DNA of 64,000 nucleotides from Pyropia haitanensis (Eukaryota > Rhodophyta > Bangiophyceae > Bangiales > Bangiaceae). Location: positions 1,558,875 through 1,622,874 of the forward strand of contig SDUX01000005.1 in the NCBI GenBank assembly GCA_008729055.1, in the 5' to 3' direction. Shown piece after piece: positions 11,541 through 22,854 of this stretch. The translations under genes were made by a program, and so were the position numbers. The notes under the pieces are model-generated. The model searched no databases and was not told the origin of the DNA. It saw only the letters and a list, made by a program, of their open reading frames with translations. Position 1 is the first letter of the stretch. Each line of letters opens with the position of its first letter.

Positions 11541-12425
11541 GGCCGGCCAGCTGTGCTGCACCTGCTGCGGCGGGGCCACATCACCACCCTTTCCTAACGG
11601 CGGTCGGCGGCCGTCCGTGCTGCTGCTACTTCTGCGGCGGCGGACCACGACGACTCCTCTCTGGCGGCGGCCGGCCGCCGGCCGTGCGGCTCCCACGGTG
11701 GCCCACCACGACCCCTCCCTGGTGGCGGCTGGCGGCCGGCCGTGCTGCTGGTGCTGCGCTGGCGGACCACTTCCACCCCGCCCTGGCGGCGGCCGGCGCT
11801 CGGCCGTGCTGCTGCAGCTGCAGCGGACCACCATAGACTCCCTGGCGGCGGTCGGCGGCCGGCCGTGCTGCTAGTTCTGCAGCGGAGCACCACCACCCTT
11901 CCCTGGCGGCAGTCGGCGGCCGGTCGTGCTGCTGGTGCTGCAGCGGACCGCCATCGCCCCTCCCTGGTGGCCGCTGGCGGCCGGCCGTGCTGCTGGAGCT
12001 GCGGTTGCCGACCACCACCCTTCCATGGTGGCCGCTGGCGGCCGGCCGTGCTGCTGTTGCTGCGGTGGCGGACAACCACCACCTCTCCCTGGCGGCGGCC
12101 GGCGGCCAGCCGCGCGGCTGCTGCGCCTGCGGTGGCCCACCACCACTTTTCCCTAGTGGCGGCCGGCGGCCGGCCGTGCTGCTCCTGCTACGGTGGCCGA
12201 CCACCACCCTTGCGTGGCGGCGGCCGGCGACCGGCCGTGCTGCTCCTGCTGCGGTGGACCACCACCCCCCTTGCCTGGTGGCGGTCAGCGACCGGCCGTG
12301 CTGCTGGTGCTGCAGCGGACCGCCATCGCCCCTCCCTTGCGGCAGTCGGAGGCAGGCCGTGCTGCTTCTGTTTTGCGGTGACCCACCACCACCCCTCCCT
12401 GGTGGTGGCCGGCCGCCGGCCACAC
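11541..12425. repeat. Minisatellite, 61-bp unit, about 14 copies
   Basis: Successive units carry GGCGGCCGGCCGTGCTGCT then CTGCGGTGGCGGACCACCAC and CCCTCCCTGGTGG. Starts of the CGTGCTGCT core fall at 11616, 11741, 11805, 11864, 11925, 11986, 12047, 12175, 12236, 12297 and 12358. Spacing is mostly 61 bp with 58-67 variants. 61 is not a multiple of three, so frames rotate between units and the open frames here are not genes. Confidence 0.85.
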
Positions 12426-12671
12426 CGGCACCAAGCTACCGAGAACACATCGTCAGTGTGTCACCTTCCGGGATCGCCAGGACGTTGCCGCTGTCACGCC
12501 ACTGATGTACGTCGGGGTTGCTGAAAGCGTGAATCCAATTAAACGACAGCCTCAGGGTGGTACGCTACGTGAATGGGGGCATACTGCACCGTGAGGTACA
12601 GACACAACCGCACGTGGTCACGTACGTCCCTCAGAGTTCCTGGTATGCCACAAAGAAAGCACCAGTTGCAA

Positions 12672-15600
12672 TCACGCCTGTTTTGACAGTAACATCCTCG
12701 TGCGTATGGCCACCAGCCTATCAAGGATGCGGTTCGCCGCCTCCATCAAATCCTCCCGTGGCACTCGCTCCGCAACTGCCCACGATACAAACGCGTACGA
12801 CTTGGTGCGCTGCAACAGCAGGCGCATAGCCGTAATCTGCTTCCGCAACTCCGCGTCGCGCTCACGAGAGGAGGCAGGAGCGGTCGGTACCTCCGCATTC
12901 CACCTCCCACCCGCAGCGCGAACGACAGCCTCTGGCAGCACCAGCCGAAGAGCCCACCGAGGGGGCACATGCGTCGCCACGGCCGCAACCACCCTTGAAC
13001 GTGAGCCAATCTTGGGCTGCTGGGCCCTCTCGCCGCCGGCAGGTTGCCCGCCGAGGGCTTCGTCCTGCGAGGAGATTGCGCCCGGGCTAGACGCGGACAT
13101 CCCGCTGCACGTATCGCCGTGGTAGGCGCCCGACTCACAACCACTGTCGGCGGACCCAGGTCCACGGGGAGTACTGCTTCCTCGGCGTTGAGCAGGTTCT
13201 TCAGCAGCACTACTGCCCCCCGTTGCCGACCCTGCTACCTGGTCAGGTGCAGCCGCGCCTCGGCGCTTCTGCAGAAGGAACTCAACCAGGCGACTCTTCT
13301 TGCCGCCGAGATTTCCACAATGGCACGCATCAAGCACTCGTTGGCGAAAACGAAGCCCCCGTCGAAGGGTCTCCTTCTTGCCCAAGAGAGGCCTACCCTC
13401 ACTCGTCGTCCGCCGCTTCCCGTTGGCGTCGGCGCGCCCATGCAGCGGAAGTGTCACCACGAGTACGTCCTCCGCTCCACCACGCACGACGTTCAGATCT
13501 GCGTCGTCCTCCGCCACCTTCCGGATGGCCAAAAAGTCCTCATGCCCGCCAGGCGACAAGCTGGTCCAGCATTTGCAGATGCGCATTTGCTTAGTGTAGA
13601 CCAAGGAAGACGGGTGAGAACGCGCCGTCACAAAGCCAAGAGCAGCGTCCTGCACCGCGGAGAGGTCGGAAAACAGTGCCGCCTGAGAAGCATTGTTGGC
13701 ATTGTTGTGCAGGAAGCGACCAACTCCTCGGAGGTGACCTTCCATGTTGTCGTCGGTGATAACGGCGGGCCCGCCACGTTCGGTCGAAACACCATGGCGC
13801 ACGTGCGCGAGGGCCGCGTGCATGTACAGCGTCGTTACCTTTGCAGCCTTCTTGACGGGGTCCAGAGGCTTGAGGTTGAGGTAGAGAGGGCCCAAGACCA
13901 GCGCGGCCAGACGGGCGATGGCCGCCGCCCCAGAGCGGTCCACGTCCGTCGGGTCCGACAGCGACGCACGCCATGCGGCGTTGAGAAGCTGCACAACTTG
14001 GAGCATACCGAACAGAGCACTGTCAAGGTCCTCCGTGAAGATGGCGGGGCACGCGACCGCCGCCGCCACAATCTCGCGGAACTCTCTCAGGTACAAACTC
14101 TCCACCTTGCCCTTGGAAGTGATAGCGGAGATGACTTGGCGGGCCGTGACGGCGACGTCCTCGGGCAAGCATGAGAGGATGAAGTACACGAGCAGCTGCG
14201 CGATGCTGCCCGTACAATGTAGCACCGGTGCATGCAAATGTACAGGCATGCCACGAAGCAAGGGGTAGCAGCGCACACCCCCTGCCAGTCGGCGGCAAGC
14301 GTTCAACGCCTCCGTCATGGCGGTGTTGGAGACGCTCACCAACACCTGCACGGGCCGGTCCGCCCCCAAGCAGTGGGCGTCCCTGCAAAACACAACCCCA
14401 CTGCCCTGCACGCGCTCGGAGGAGTACGGAATGTTCCGCTTACACGCCGGACACCGAATCAGTGCCTCCCCGTCGCGGAAGGTGACCACACCGCCACTGC
14501 CAACAGCCGCCCAGTTCGCAAACGTCATGGCAGCTAGTTCCCACTGTCCGGCGATAACATCCGCGGTCCGGTCCTCGCGCTCGACGATGTGGTACCGCGG
14601 CAAGAGGAATTCCTCCCACAGGCACGCGACGCGGAAAGGGCAGCGACCGAAGTCGCTCCCACCGGTAAGACCCGCGATGTTGTGCAGCATAGAGAAGTCC
14701 CCTGTGTCAGCCCACCACGACCAAAACGCGAGCCCTCACACCACGCAACAGATTGTGACAGCAAAGGCAAAAGAAGTTAGAACGTGCACGCACAGGTTGG
14801 CATCATACCGTAACCACTGTGCTACCATAACGCCCCCTGCCACGTGCGTGCGCATGTCAGCGATGCCTGCCACCCACAACGGTAACTGGAACGTACCACA
14901 AACGTGAAGAACTGGGTGCCAGAGCAGGGGCGCTGTGCGGCTACCACAGCCGTGTCCGACGCCACCTGCCTCCGTCAAAAGACCCTCTGGATGGACCGCA
15001 TCCCCATCAGATGGTAGCACACAAATCACAGGCACCTGCAGCGTACTCGCATACACGGCTGCCAGTTGGTCCCGTACCCACTTGGTCACGGCACGGCTCA
15101 CCCGCTTCTCGCCCATGAAGACGTACAGGATGGGAATCAGGTCGGTGCGCTCCTTCAGAAGACATGGGGTTGACACCGACAAGGTGTACGCGGTGACGCT
15201 CCGTCGTCGCAACTCGCCCCCGTCCGCTGCAAACGTCAAAGCAGCGCGCGGGAAATTCTGGACCTGGTCCGCAGTCAAACCCGGGACAGCTTCTTTGGCT
15301 AGGGTCTGCTGCAGAGCGGCAGTGACGTCAAAGCCCACCCCCAGCACCAAAATCTCACCACTGCCGTCGTCGTTCTCAAGGAAAGACTGCGAGCTGGCGA
15401 TGAGCTGCTCAATCGCGACAGGGTCCTTCTCCTCCGGGGCGTAGCACCCGTTCAGCTCCGCGTTCGTGTTGTCGAAGTACACGCCGTCGTCCTCGTTCTC
15501 GGATACGTCCTCGTCATCACGCGTGCTGCGCCTCTGGTCCCAGTACTTGTTTGTGTGCGACCGGAGGCGCCTTTCCATACCGCATGCCGTATGGTACCGG

Positions 15601-16862
15601 CGCACGCCCGCCGACCCCGACCCAACGACGTAGTCCCACCGAAGAACGCCCCCCTGCGCCGCAGTAGTGAGCAGGTAGTGGGCCACGTTGCCTGGGGCGT
15701 CGATGGACTCCCGCCGGATCTTCTGAAGCTGCTTTCGAGACGGCAACAGTCGCATCTGGGACAGGCCCCACGAGACGCGCAGTCGCGTGGCCCGCGCGCC
15801 AGGCCCGCTGCTAGGGTGGAGCTCAAGGTGTCGCCGCACACGGCCAATAGAGCCCGCGCCGAGGATGCCAGTCAAACCTGCCGTCCTCCCCCGCATCAGT
15901 GCCGCGCCCTTGTCACGGTAGTCTGCAGCTGCGCGTATGGACCGTTTACGCAACAACGCACGCACCGCCGACTTCAGCACTGCGTCGCCCCGGGCGTTGC
16001 CTCTCTCTACCAAGGACACGTAGCCACGCTGCAGCTTTCCCTTTGCTGCTACGAGGGACGAGGATGCGCGCTTGACGACCTCCTTCACATCCTTGTCTGT
16101 CAGCTCTGCGTCAGCAGCCAGGCCCCGGAAGGAGCAGCGCATGGAGCCGGAGCCCGAGAGGGCGGTGCTCTCGTGGCGCTTGCACCCGACGAACCGCACA
16201 GAGTTGTACGCCGTAGTGGACCGCGCGTATACAGACGGAACGAGGTGAGGTAGTGCACGAACGTACACCTCCGCCGCGGGCATGCTCGGTGTCGCTCGAA
16301 CAATGATATTGGTCGTCAGACGTACGGCATCGTCCGACCATCCGAGCACTGGCCCGCGGATGCGCCACTGCTGGCACTGCGCGCCCCCATGGGCTGCACA
16401 CCTCGGCTTGGCAACGCAGCCCGACAGCTGCCCACAGGTGGCCGGCTCGAGCAATGTCTGCTCAATGATGGGGAAGGTCGCGGCCTGCATCTTGCGGCGG
16501 TTGCGCAGGACACCGGTGAACGCGCCAGTCGCACTCCGCTCTGCACGAGGGTCGCTGCAGGCGGCGTCCAAAGTCCCGTCGGGATCATCCCCCGCCAGGT
16601 TCAACTGGCGGGACTCCTCATCCAGGAGCTGAAGACCGGCCAGGCCTGCAGCACCAACCTTGTCGTCGCCCAGCAACCCATCAGAAGGCGCATCACCGAG
16701 CTCTCGATCACCAACGACATCTCTTGGGGCGCCACGACGCACAGCCGCCCCAGTGCCTTCGTCTTTGGCCTCGGTTCCGCTGTCCGTGCCCCGCCCTCCC
16801 GCAGAACTAGACCCCGACGCATCCTCGGAGGCACCGTCAGAGGCTTCCCCGGTGCGCCACAT
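12672..16862 (-). CDS. Transposase-like protein, two exons (about 1331 aa)
   Basis: ATG at 16862. Exon 1 runs to 14897 (phase 1). The proposed intron is 14896-14702 (GTACGT...CACAG, 195 bp) and exon 2 is 14701-12672. Joining gives 'VLHVCGDFSMLHNIAGLTGG', a strand followed by G-D and then a helix, followed by a Cys pattern 'GRCPFR'. This arrangement is seen in the catalytic region of large CACTA/Plavaka-type DNA transposases. A zinc-ribbon-like cluster follows ('RCPACKRNIPYSS' and 'VVFCRDAHC', about 14450-14370). The N-terminus is acidic and low-complexity; the C-terminal third has a Ser/Gly-rich linker and a helical tail. A donor at about 14962 (GCAG|GTGG) would also keep phase 1. Terminal repeats of an element were not found. 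The family assignment is inferential. Confidence 0.6.
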
Positions 16863-16938
16863 GCATACGCGGTAAATACGGCACAGCAGGGGAGGGACGG
16901 CGCGGTGGCGGCGGCGGCGCTGGACTGGGGGGGGGGGG

Positions 16939-18437
16939 GTGGCACCGGTCGCGGCGCGGGCGGGGGCGCCGCGGGGGGGGGGGGGAGGCGGAGGGGGGGG
17001 GGGTGTGGGGGGTGCCTGGGGGGGGGGGGGGGGGGGGGGGGCGGCTGACGGCCGCCCGAGCGTAGATGCGCTGCTGGAGGGGGCGGTCGCGGCGGCGGGG
17101 GGGGGGCGGCTGGGGGAGGCGGCGATGCTCGCCCGCTGGGCGGTGCGGGTGGCCCGCGCGCCCGCCGTGGGGCGGGGGGGGCGGGCGGGCGGGGCGGGCG
17201 GTCCCGCTGGCGGGGACGGCCCTGACGGTGGTGACGCCGCCGCCGCCGCCGGCGGGGATGGTGCCGACCGGGATGTGCCGGCCGGGGTCCCCCGGTGGGC
17301 GGTCCCCCCCCGGGTGTCTCCCTCCCCCCCCCGCATCACCCCTCCCCCCCCCCCCTCAGACGGGGGGTCCCCCCCCCACCCCTCTCCCCCTGGCCCCTAC
17401 CCGTGGGGTCTCATCAGCACGGACGAGGCGCGGGCGGTGTGCGCGGCAGCCGCCTACGCCACCGCCGCGGGTGACGGCGGCGGGGGCCTGCGGGCGCTGG
17501 CGTGGACGCACGAGGCGCGGGCGTACCCGCCCACGGTCGAGGGGGACCCCCCCCCGGGCGGCGGCCCCGTCCACCCGGGGCCGGTCCCAACGTCCCTCCC
17601 AGAGCTGGACCTCCTCCACCGCACCCTCACCGCCGCGGCGCTGCCGTCCCTCACCGCCGCCGCGGCGGGGCCGTCGCCGGTGCTTGCGCCGGCGGTGGTG
17701 CGGGCGGCGCTCGCCACCGCGGCGGGGCTGGTGGGGGCGGGGCCGCCGCCACCACCACCACCGCCACCACCGCTGTCGCCTTTGCGGGGCGCCGCGGCCG
17801 GGCTGGGGGCGGGGGCGGTGGCGGGGGCGGGGGCGGGGGTGGGGGCTTCCCCGACCGCCGCCGCGGCGGTGGCGGCGGCGGCGGCGGCGGTGGAGGCGGC
17901 CGTCCACGCCGACGCCGCCGCGGCGGCGGACGCGGCGGCCATGGCGGAGCGGGCGTCGGTGGCGGCGCGGCGGGTGCCCCCCGGGGCGTGCGGCGGGGAG
18001 GCGGCGGTGGCGACCGCCGAAGCAGAGGTGGCGGCGGGGGTGGTGGCGGGGGGGCCGGGGGCGGCCGCCCTGGGGGGAGGGTGGGGGGGGGGCTTGCTGC
18101 GCGCGCGTGGCTCGTCCAGGCCCGCCGCGAGATGGGGCACGCCTTTCGGGCGGGGGGGGGCCGGAGGAGGGGGGGGGGGGGACGGCCCGAGCGGAGCGGC
18201 GTGGGGGGGGGGGGAGTGGGGGGGGGCGGCGCCCCCGCCCCAGCGGCCCCCGACGGGCCCGACGGCCCCGAGTGGGCCCGCTGCCTGGCGCGGTTCCGGA
18301 CGGCGGCGGCGTCGGTGGGGGACGTTGCCACCGTCCGCACCGCGTGGTACGTCGAGGCCCGCGGGTGGCTCCAGGCGGGGGAGGGGGGGCGGCGGGACGC
18401 GGCGGCGCGGGCGTTTCGGGCGCTCACGCCGGGCTGA
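16939..18437 (+). CDS. Ala/Gly-rich protein of unknown function, 5' end unclear
   Basis: Protein-like segments follow one another: 'LLEGAVAAAGGGRLGEAAML' (about 17070), 'WGLISTDEARAVCAAAAYAT' (about 17405), 'SLPELDLLHRTLTAAALPSL' (about 17593). After a frame jump at the G runs around 18078-18092 come 'LAARAWLVQARREMGHAFRA' and 'EWARCLARFRTAAASVGDVA', ending at the TGA at 18435. The repeated short helices suggest a TPR-like or other alpha-helical repeat protein. No ATG precedes the first helical block, and the start of the neighbouring transposase gene lies only 80 bp away on the other strand, so the 5' end may be lost or in another frame. Confidence 0.4.
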
Positions 18438-18541
18438 CGTGGGTGGGAAGGGGGGGGGGCAGGGGGGGGGAGGAGGGACGAAGGAGGGGGGAGGAGGGGG
18501 CCGGTCGGCGTCCCGGCGGGGGCCGCCGCCGCCGCGCGCAA

Positions 18542-20333
18542 CACGGAAAAACACTCCACTTAGCCTGGCATAGGGAACATCTCTGGTCCTGAGACATCCC
18601 CCCGTATGACTCAGAAAGAGCCCCGTCGAGACAGGGGGGCTATCTTTACCTTCGATTCCATGGTCTGCAGGAGGGCCCGGCCTCCGACACTACAGCTGAT
18701 TTCGGCTGCGTGAAGAGGGGTCAATACGGCATGCCGTCCAGACACGCGACTCCTGCACGAGCAGCGCGGCCTGGCCGGGCCCAAATCGCTGCGGCCTCGG
18801 ATGGGGCCTGGGTCGGAGCTGCGGCGGCCCGGCCGACATGCAGTTGTTCATCTGATACTTGTTTTAGATAAATCACCGGTCTCAAAGAATTTCTTCTCGA
18901 TCGCCAGAATACGCGCCGATCGGCGATGGCTGCCAGCTACCCTATTGGCTGCCTCCAGGATGCATTTAGCCTATCAGAACCGCGCATTACCGCATCGATT
19001 ACGGCGGTGCGGCCGCCCCCAGCGGGCGGGCGCCCGCTGCCGCCAGCGCGCCGCCCGCCGCGGGGGGCCGCCCGCGGCGCTTGCGGCCACCTGGCGTTGC
19101 TCTGGGATGCGCGGACGTCCTTGGGCACGGCCCGCGTCGTCTGAACCCGGCCGCGGACGCCTCGGGCGCCGCCGGCGCGGCACGCGCCCCGGGCGATCCT
19201 GCGCGGCCCGCGCCGCCGGCGCTCCGGGCGCTGCATGCGCGGCCCGCGCCGCCAGCTCCACCGCGGCGTCCGTGTCCCCAGCGTTGCTTTTGCCAACGGC
19301 AAGGCCGCCGTCAGCCGCCGGTCGGCACCAGCCGTACCGCTATTTTTTGGACGTATGTGGCAGCATTCTTTTGTGGGCGTGCACATGCGGTCATCTGGTG
19401 ACGCCTGCGCCTGCGGGCGCCTGTGCCTGGGGCTGCACGCCCGTGCATGTTCCATGTGCATTGGCGGCGGGGGACCGCTTGGGTGCCGCCGCCTGAGCGG
19501 CTGTCCCGGTAGTCCTCCTCCGGGCGCTGCTTGAATGCCCGTCTTGCGCCATTTATCAAGAGAAATTCAACAGAAATTGAAACAGATGAGTACAAGTTCA
19601 AGTTCCGTATTGTACGAGAAGAGGAACACTTATCTGAACGAAACGTAAGTCGTTGCGAAACCCCTCGCCCCAGGAATATCAATGAATTTGTGTGAATTAT
19701 ATCAGTTGTCCTTAATTAGCCGACGTGTTTCGTCTGCATAGAAACTGCTCTTTTTATTGTCACATGAAGTGGACCCCGTGACGGTTTCAGTCGTCAACCC
19801 GTCCTGCGTGCGCTGGCAGGTGCTGGGCTCCCTGCCGGATGGCGCTCTGCGACGGATGGCGCGCACGACTGTCACGGTGCACTGCACCACCGGCACGACG
19901 CAATGCGTCGATTGGTACCATTGTCGCAGGCCGTCTGCCGCGCGACCATCACAGAGCGGTCAGGTTTGTCCCTGCCATCTTCCCGAGAACGGCGACGTCC
20001 ACATGCTCCTGGACTTCTCCGTCGGTTGGCGCACGTGCCGGGCGGCTGCGTCGACATTGTCACCCAGGACGCGACACGTGCGAGCCGTCGCCTCGCGCCC
20101 GCACTGACCGTTCCCCTTTCCCAGCTCTCGTTCCCACCGTCTTCCGTTACTTCCCTGCCGACGTGCGCGTGCTGCGGCGGGACGACGCACCTGCCCTTCC
20201 CGATTGAGCGCTGCGCGGGCGGTGGTGTCCTTCCGTCTTCGGGCGGACTGCCTCCAGCGTGGCCGGTCCGCACTGGGCGGCGGCGCGGATCACCCTCTAA
20301 ACTTCGTCGCTGTGCCGCTGTCCGGTGTCCATC
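18542..20333 (+). repeat. Left terminal inverted repeat (1792 bp)
   Basis: Reverse complement of 29512-31474 apart from a 171-bp duplication in the right copy (1963 - 171 = 1792). Most of the inner ~1.7 kb looks nearly identical, while the outer ~90 bp is clearly more diverged. It contains a GC-rich block (19000-19300) and an AT-richer block (19540-19770). Open frames inside it have no recognised domain. Confidence 0.88.
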
Positions 20334-20486
20334 CATGTGCTGGCGGTGTCTAAGAGCTTCTGTGAGGTGAATCATCAGCTGCTTCCGTTTGTGTGCTGAG
20401 CTGGCGGACGTGAGCGTGAGATCCGGCGAGGCCGCTGACTGTTGCTCGCCGTTCTGCTCAGTCACTGCGCTGCCTCGTCGGCGGAC

Positions 20487-22766
20487 ATGCCGCTGTCGTT
20501 AGATGGAGAGAGCAATCGATTGCTGCTCATTATGCGCTTCATCGGTAAGATGTGGGAGCAGCATGCGCAAGCACGGGGCGAGCGGGTGCGCATCTCCGTG
20601 TTGGTTCACCAAGTAGGCGATGAACCTGGGGCCGACCAGTCTGTCCTCCATGTCATTCCGTCATCACCTGCCGATGGGGACATCGACTTTCTTCGCGAGG
20701 TATTGCGGACGTACACTGACGCTGGTGGTCCGGAAGCCTTCTCTCGTGGCGTATCCCCATTTCCTGGCTCGACGCTGTCCAACCCCCCCAGTTCGGGGCA
20801 AGGCGATGCACGCGGGAGCCAGCCCCCGCTATCTGCGCCGGGAGCACCACCCATTACCAGTGTACGAACCGCGTCGCGAGGCATCAACGAGTCAGCGGTC
20901 AAGAATGCGGCTATTGACCAGGCTAACGCTGACTTGGGTGCCCAGCGCGCAGCCGCTGCACCGCAGCACGAGCGGGGGGTGCAAGCACTCGCGCAAGGTT
21001 GGCAAGGTCCGCGTGCATTGACATACACCGACCTACTGCCTGTGTGCCCTGCGTTACCTCTTCTTGACACGCAAAGCCGTGCAGCAGTTGTGCAGTCACC
21101 CATACCTCTGCAGGATGACCATGTGGCCGCATTTCTTCAAGCGATTGGCGCTCCCAACTTGGCTGCGTTCAAGTGGAAGACGATCGTCCTGTTCACATCC
21201 TGTGTCCGTACACTTGTGAACTTCTTTGCACCAACACGCAACCTGAACCGGTCCAAGCCATGGCATGAGATTGGCCCCAATGTTGCCCACAAGTATACCT
21301 ACACGGTGGGCACTGCATCGTACGTATCAGTGTCGGTGAATCAAGCCATGGTCAGGAGCTCCGGAAAGCACAAGTTAGAGCGTGCCGTCACGTTCGCTGC
21401 TCTGTACACGGAGTCTCCGTTTTGGCGTGCGGCGTGCGCAATCTTTCGGACGTGCAACAAGGACCTAGTGTGGGACGATGGTCAAGATCTTTTGCGACCC
21501 AAGCCGCGAGAGACCGCAGAAGACAGCGACGAAAGCTCACCCGGAGCTGGTAAAGGCGGAGACGACCTTGGTGCTCTGCTGGCGGACGACGGAAGCAGTC
21601 CTTCTGGGAGTGATGACGATGAGGCAGTCGGTAAGAGACTGAGTAAGCGTCGCAAGACAGGCGACAGCCGAGAACGCAAGAAGGGAGGTTCCCAGAAGCA
21701 GACCGGCAAGAAAAGTTCGGCGGCAAAGAGACGATCTACCAGCTTCGGCGGCGCCCCTGGAGGTGTCCAACACCCGGAACTACGCCGCGATTTGTGGGTC
21801 GACGCACCTGGACTGGATCTTGCGAACCGTCCGAAGACCCCAACGGAGCTGCAGCGCAGCCGATGCTCGTGGTTCTGGACGAACTTGCCTAAGATGGGGG
21901 CTGCATCGCTTCCATTGAGTGCGTATCAGACGCTTGGCGGGCTCTTCCACGACCGATGTGCTAAACAACAATTCTCCGTGCAGCCGAGAACTTTCGCGCG
22001 CTTGTACGACGTGCCAGGAGATGGGGACTGTTTCTACCACGCTTTGGCATGTGGGCTCATGGACCGGGTGACACAATTTCCCGACATGCCGCGCAGTCCC
22101 TTCTGGAAGGAGGTTGGAGTGCACCCTGGTCTTCTTCGCTGGGCGGTGATCGCAATGCAGCGGACCATCCTGGAAAGCAGCCCGACAGCACTCGAGCTCT
22201 TGGAGACTTGGGGATATCTCACCAACATTGGGGAGCCCTTCGACCAAGCGGCGGTCCGAGCGCAAGTTCAGGACGCCATTAAGCTCTCTGAGGCTCATCA
22301 TCTGTGGATGGGAAGGTTCAATGGGGACTACTCACTCATGGCGAACGTGCTGCAAGTCATCATTAAGGTTTTCCGGACGCGTGGGTGCCAAGCGAACGGC
22401 AGCGTCGTGCAGGTGCCTTACAATGCGGATTTCGCGATTGCTGACGCTACCCTGAACGTCGTTGCCAATGAGAATGGTGCGAACGTGGGACGAGTGCAAA
22501 GCGGCAAGGGCGCCCTCACCTTCGAGGTCTCCGCCACGCATGTTCCCATTTGCTTCGTGAACCAGGCAAGGACTGCCAGCTTGAGCCTGCCCGCCGGCGA
22601 CCAGCTGTTCTTCATATCTCAGAAGTCATTGGAGCTGGCGCGTGTGAGCGGATGTGTAGTCATGGGAGTTGTTCACAGCGGTTCAGATCACTTTATGTAC
22701 CCTCACGTATACCGCTCTTTACTCTCTGAGTTCACCGGTGCATCACTTCCGGCATATGCCATCTGA
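20487..22766 (+). CDS. OTU-family cysteine protease encoded in the transposon (759 aa)
   Basis: ATG at 20487. The C-terminal 250 residues carry the ovarian-tumour protease signature: 'VPGDGDCFYHALA' around residues 509-521, with the D-x-x-C catalytic pair, and a catalytic-type His in 'HSGSDHFMYP' near residue 735. Family members cleave ubiquitin or ubiquitin-like conjugates; the substrate here is unknown. Residues ~1-330 have no recognised fold. Residues ~335-430 are acidic then Lys/Arg-rich ('LSKRRKTG'), so nuclear localisation is plausible. The gene starts about 150 bp inside the left inverted repeat and is divergent in base composition from host genes. OTU domains are known as cargo of several eukaryotic transposons and viruses. 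The intact frame of 759 codons suggests it is or was functional. Confidence 0.8.
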   Translation: MPLSLDGESNRLLLIMRFIGKMWEQHAQARGERVRISVLVHQVGDEPGADQSVLHVIPSSPADGDIDFLREVLRTYTDAGGPEAFSRGVSPFPGSTLSNPPSSGQGDARGSQPPLSAPGAPPITSVRTASRGINESAVKNAAIDQANADLGAQRAAAAPQHERGVQALAQGWQGPRALTYTDLLPVCPALPLLDTQSRAAVVQSPIPLQDDHVAAFLQAIGAPNLAAFKWKTIVLFTSCVRTLVNFFAPTRNLNRSKPWHEIGPNVAHKYTYTVGTASYVSVSVNQAMVRSSGKHKLERAVTFAALYTESPFWRAACAIFRTCNKDLVWDDGQDLLRPKPRETAEDSDESSPGAGKGGDDLGALLADDGSSPSGSDDDEAVGKRLSKRRKTGDSRERKKGGSQKQTGKKSSAAKRRSTSFGGAPGGVQHPELRRDLWVDAPGLDLANRPKTPTELQRSRCSWFWTNLPKMGAASLPLSAYQTLGGLFHDRCAKQQFSVQPRTFARLYDVPGDGDCFYHALACGLMDRVTQFPDMPRSPFWKEVGVHPGLLRWAVIAMQRTILESSPTALELLETWGYLTNIGEPFDQAAVRAQVQDAIKLSEAHHLWMGRFNGDYSLMANVLQVIIKVFRTRGCQANGSVVQVPYNADFAIADATLNVVANENGANVGRVQSGKGALTFEVSATHVPICFVNQARTASLSLPAGDQLFFISQKSLELARVSGCVVMGVVHSGSDHFMYPHVYRSLLSEFTGASLPAYAI

Positions 22767-22854
22767 AATGCTGCTCAAGCCACCCGCGCAGAGAGATAAA
22801 TCAATGTCTCCAGGCGGCGTCATCTCACCACCATAGAGCTTCAGTCACTGTTTA

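Noticed and set aside
11742..12524. Open frames of 160-260 codons on both strands of the minisatellite
   Set aside because: The 61-bp unit is not a multiple of three, so the apparent proteins change register every unit.
18801..19496. 231-codon frame inside the left inverted repeat, mirrored in the right one
   Set aside because: Conserved only because the arms are near-identical; composition is Arg/Ala/Pro noise and the 171-bp duplication changes it without a motif.
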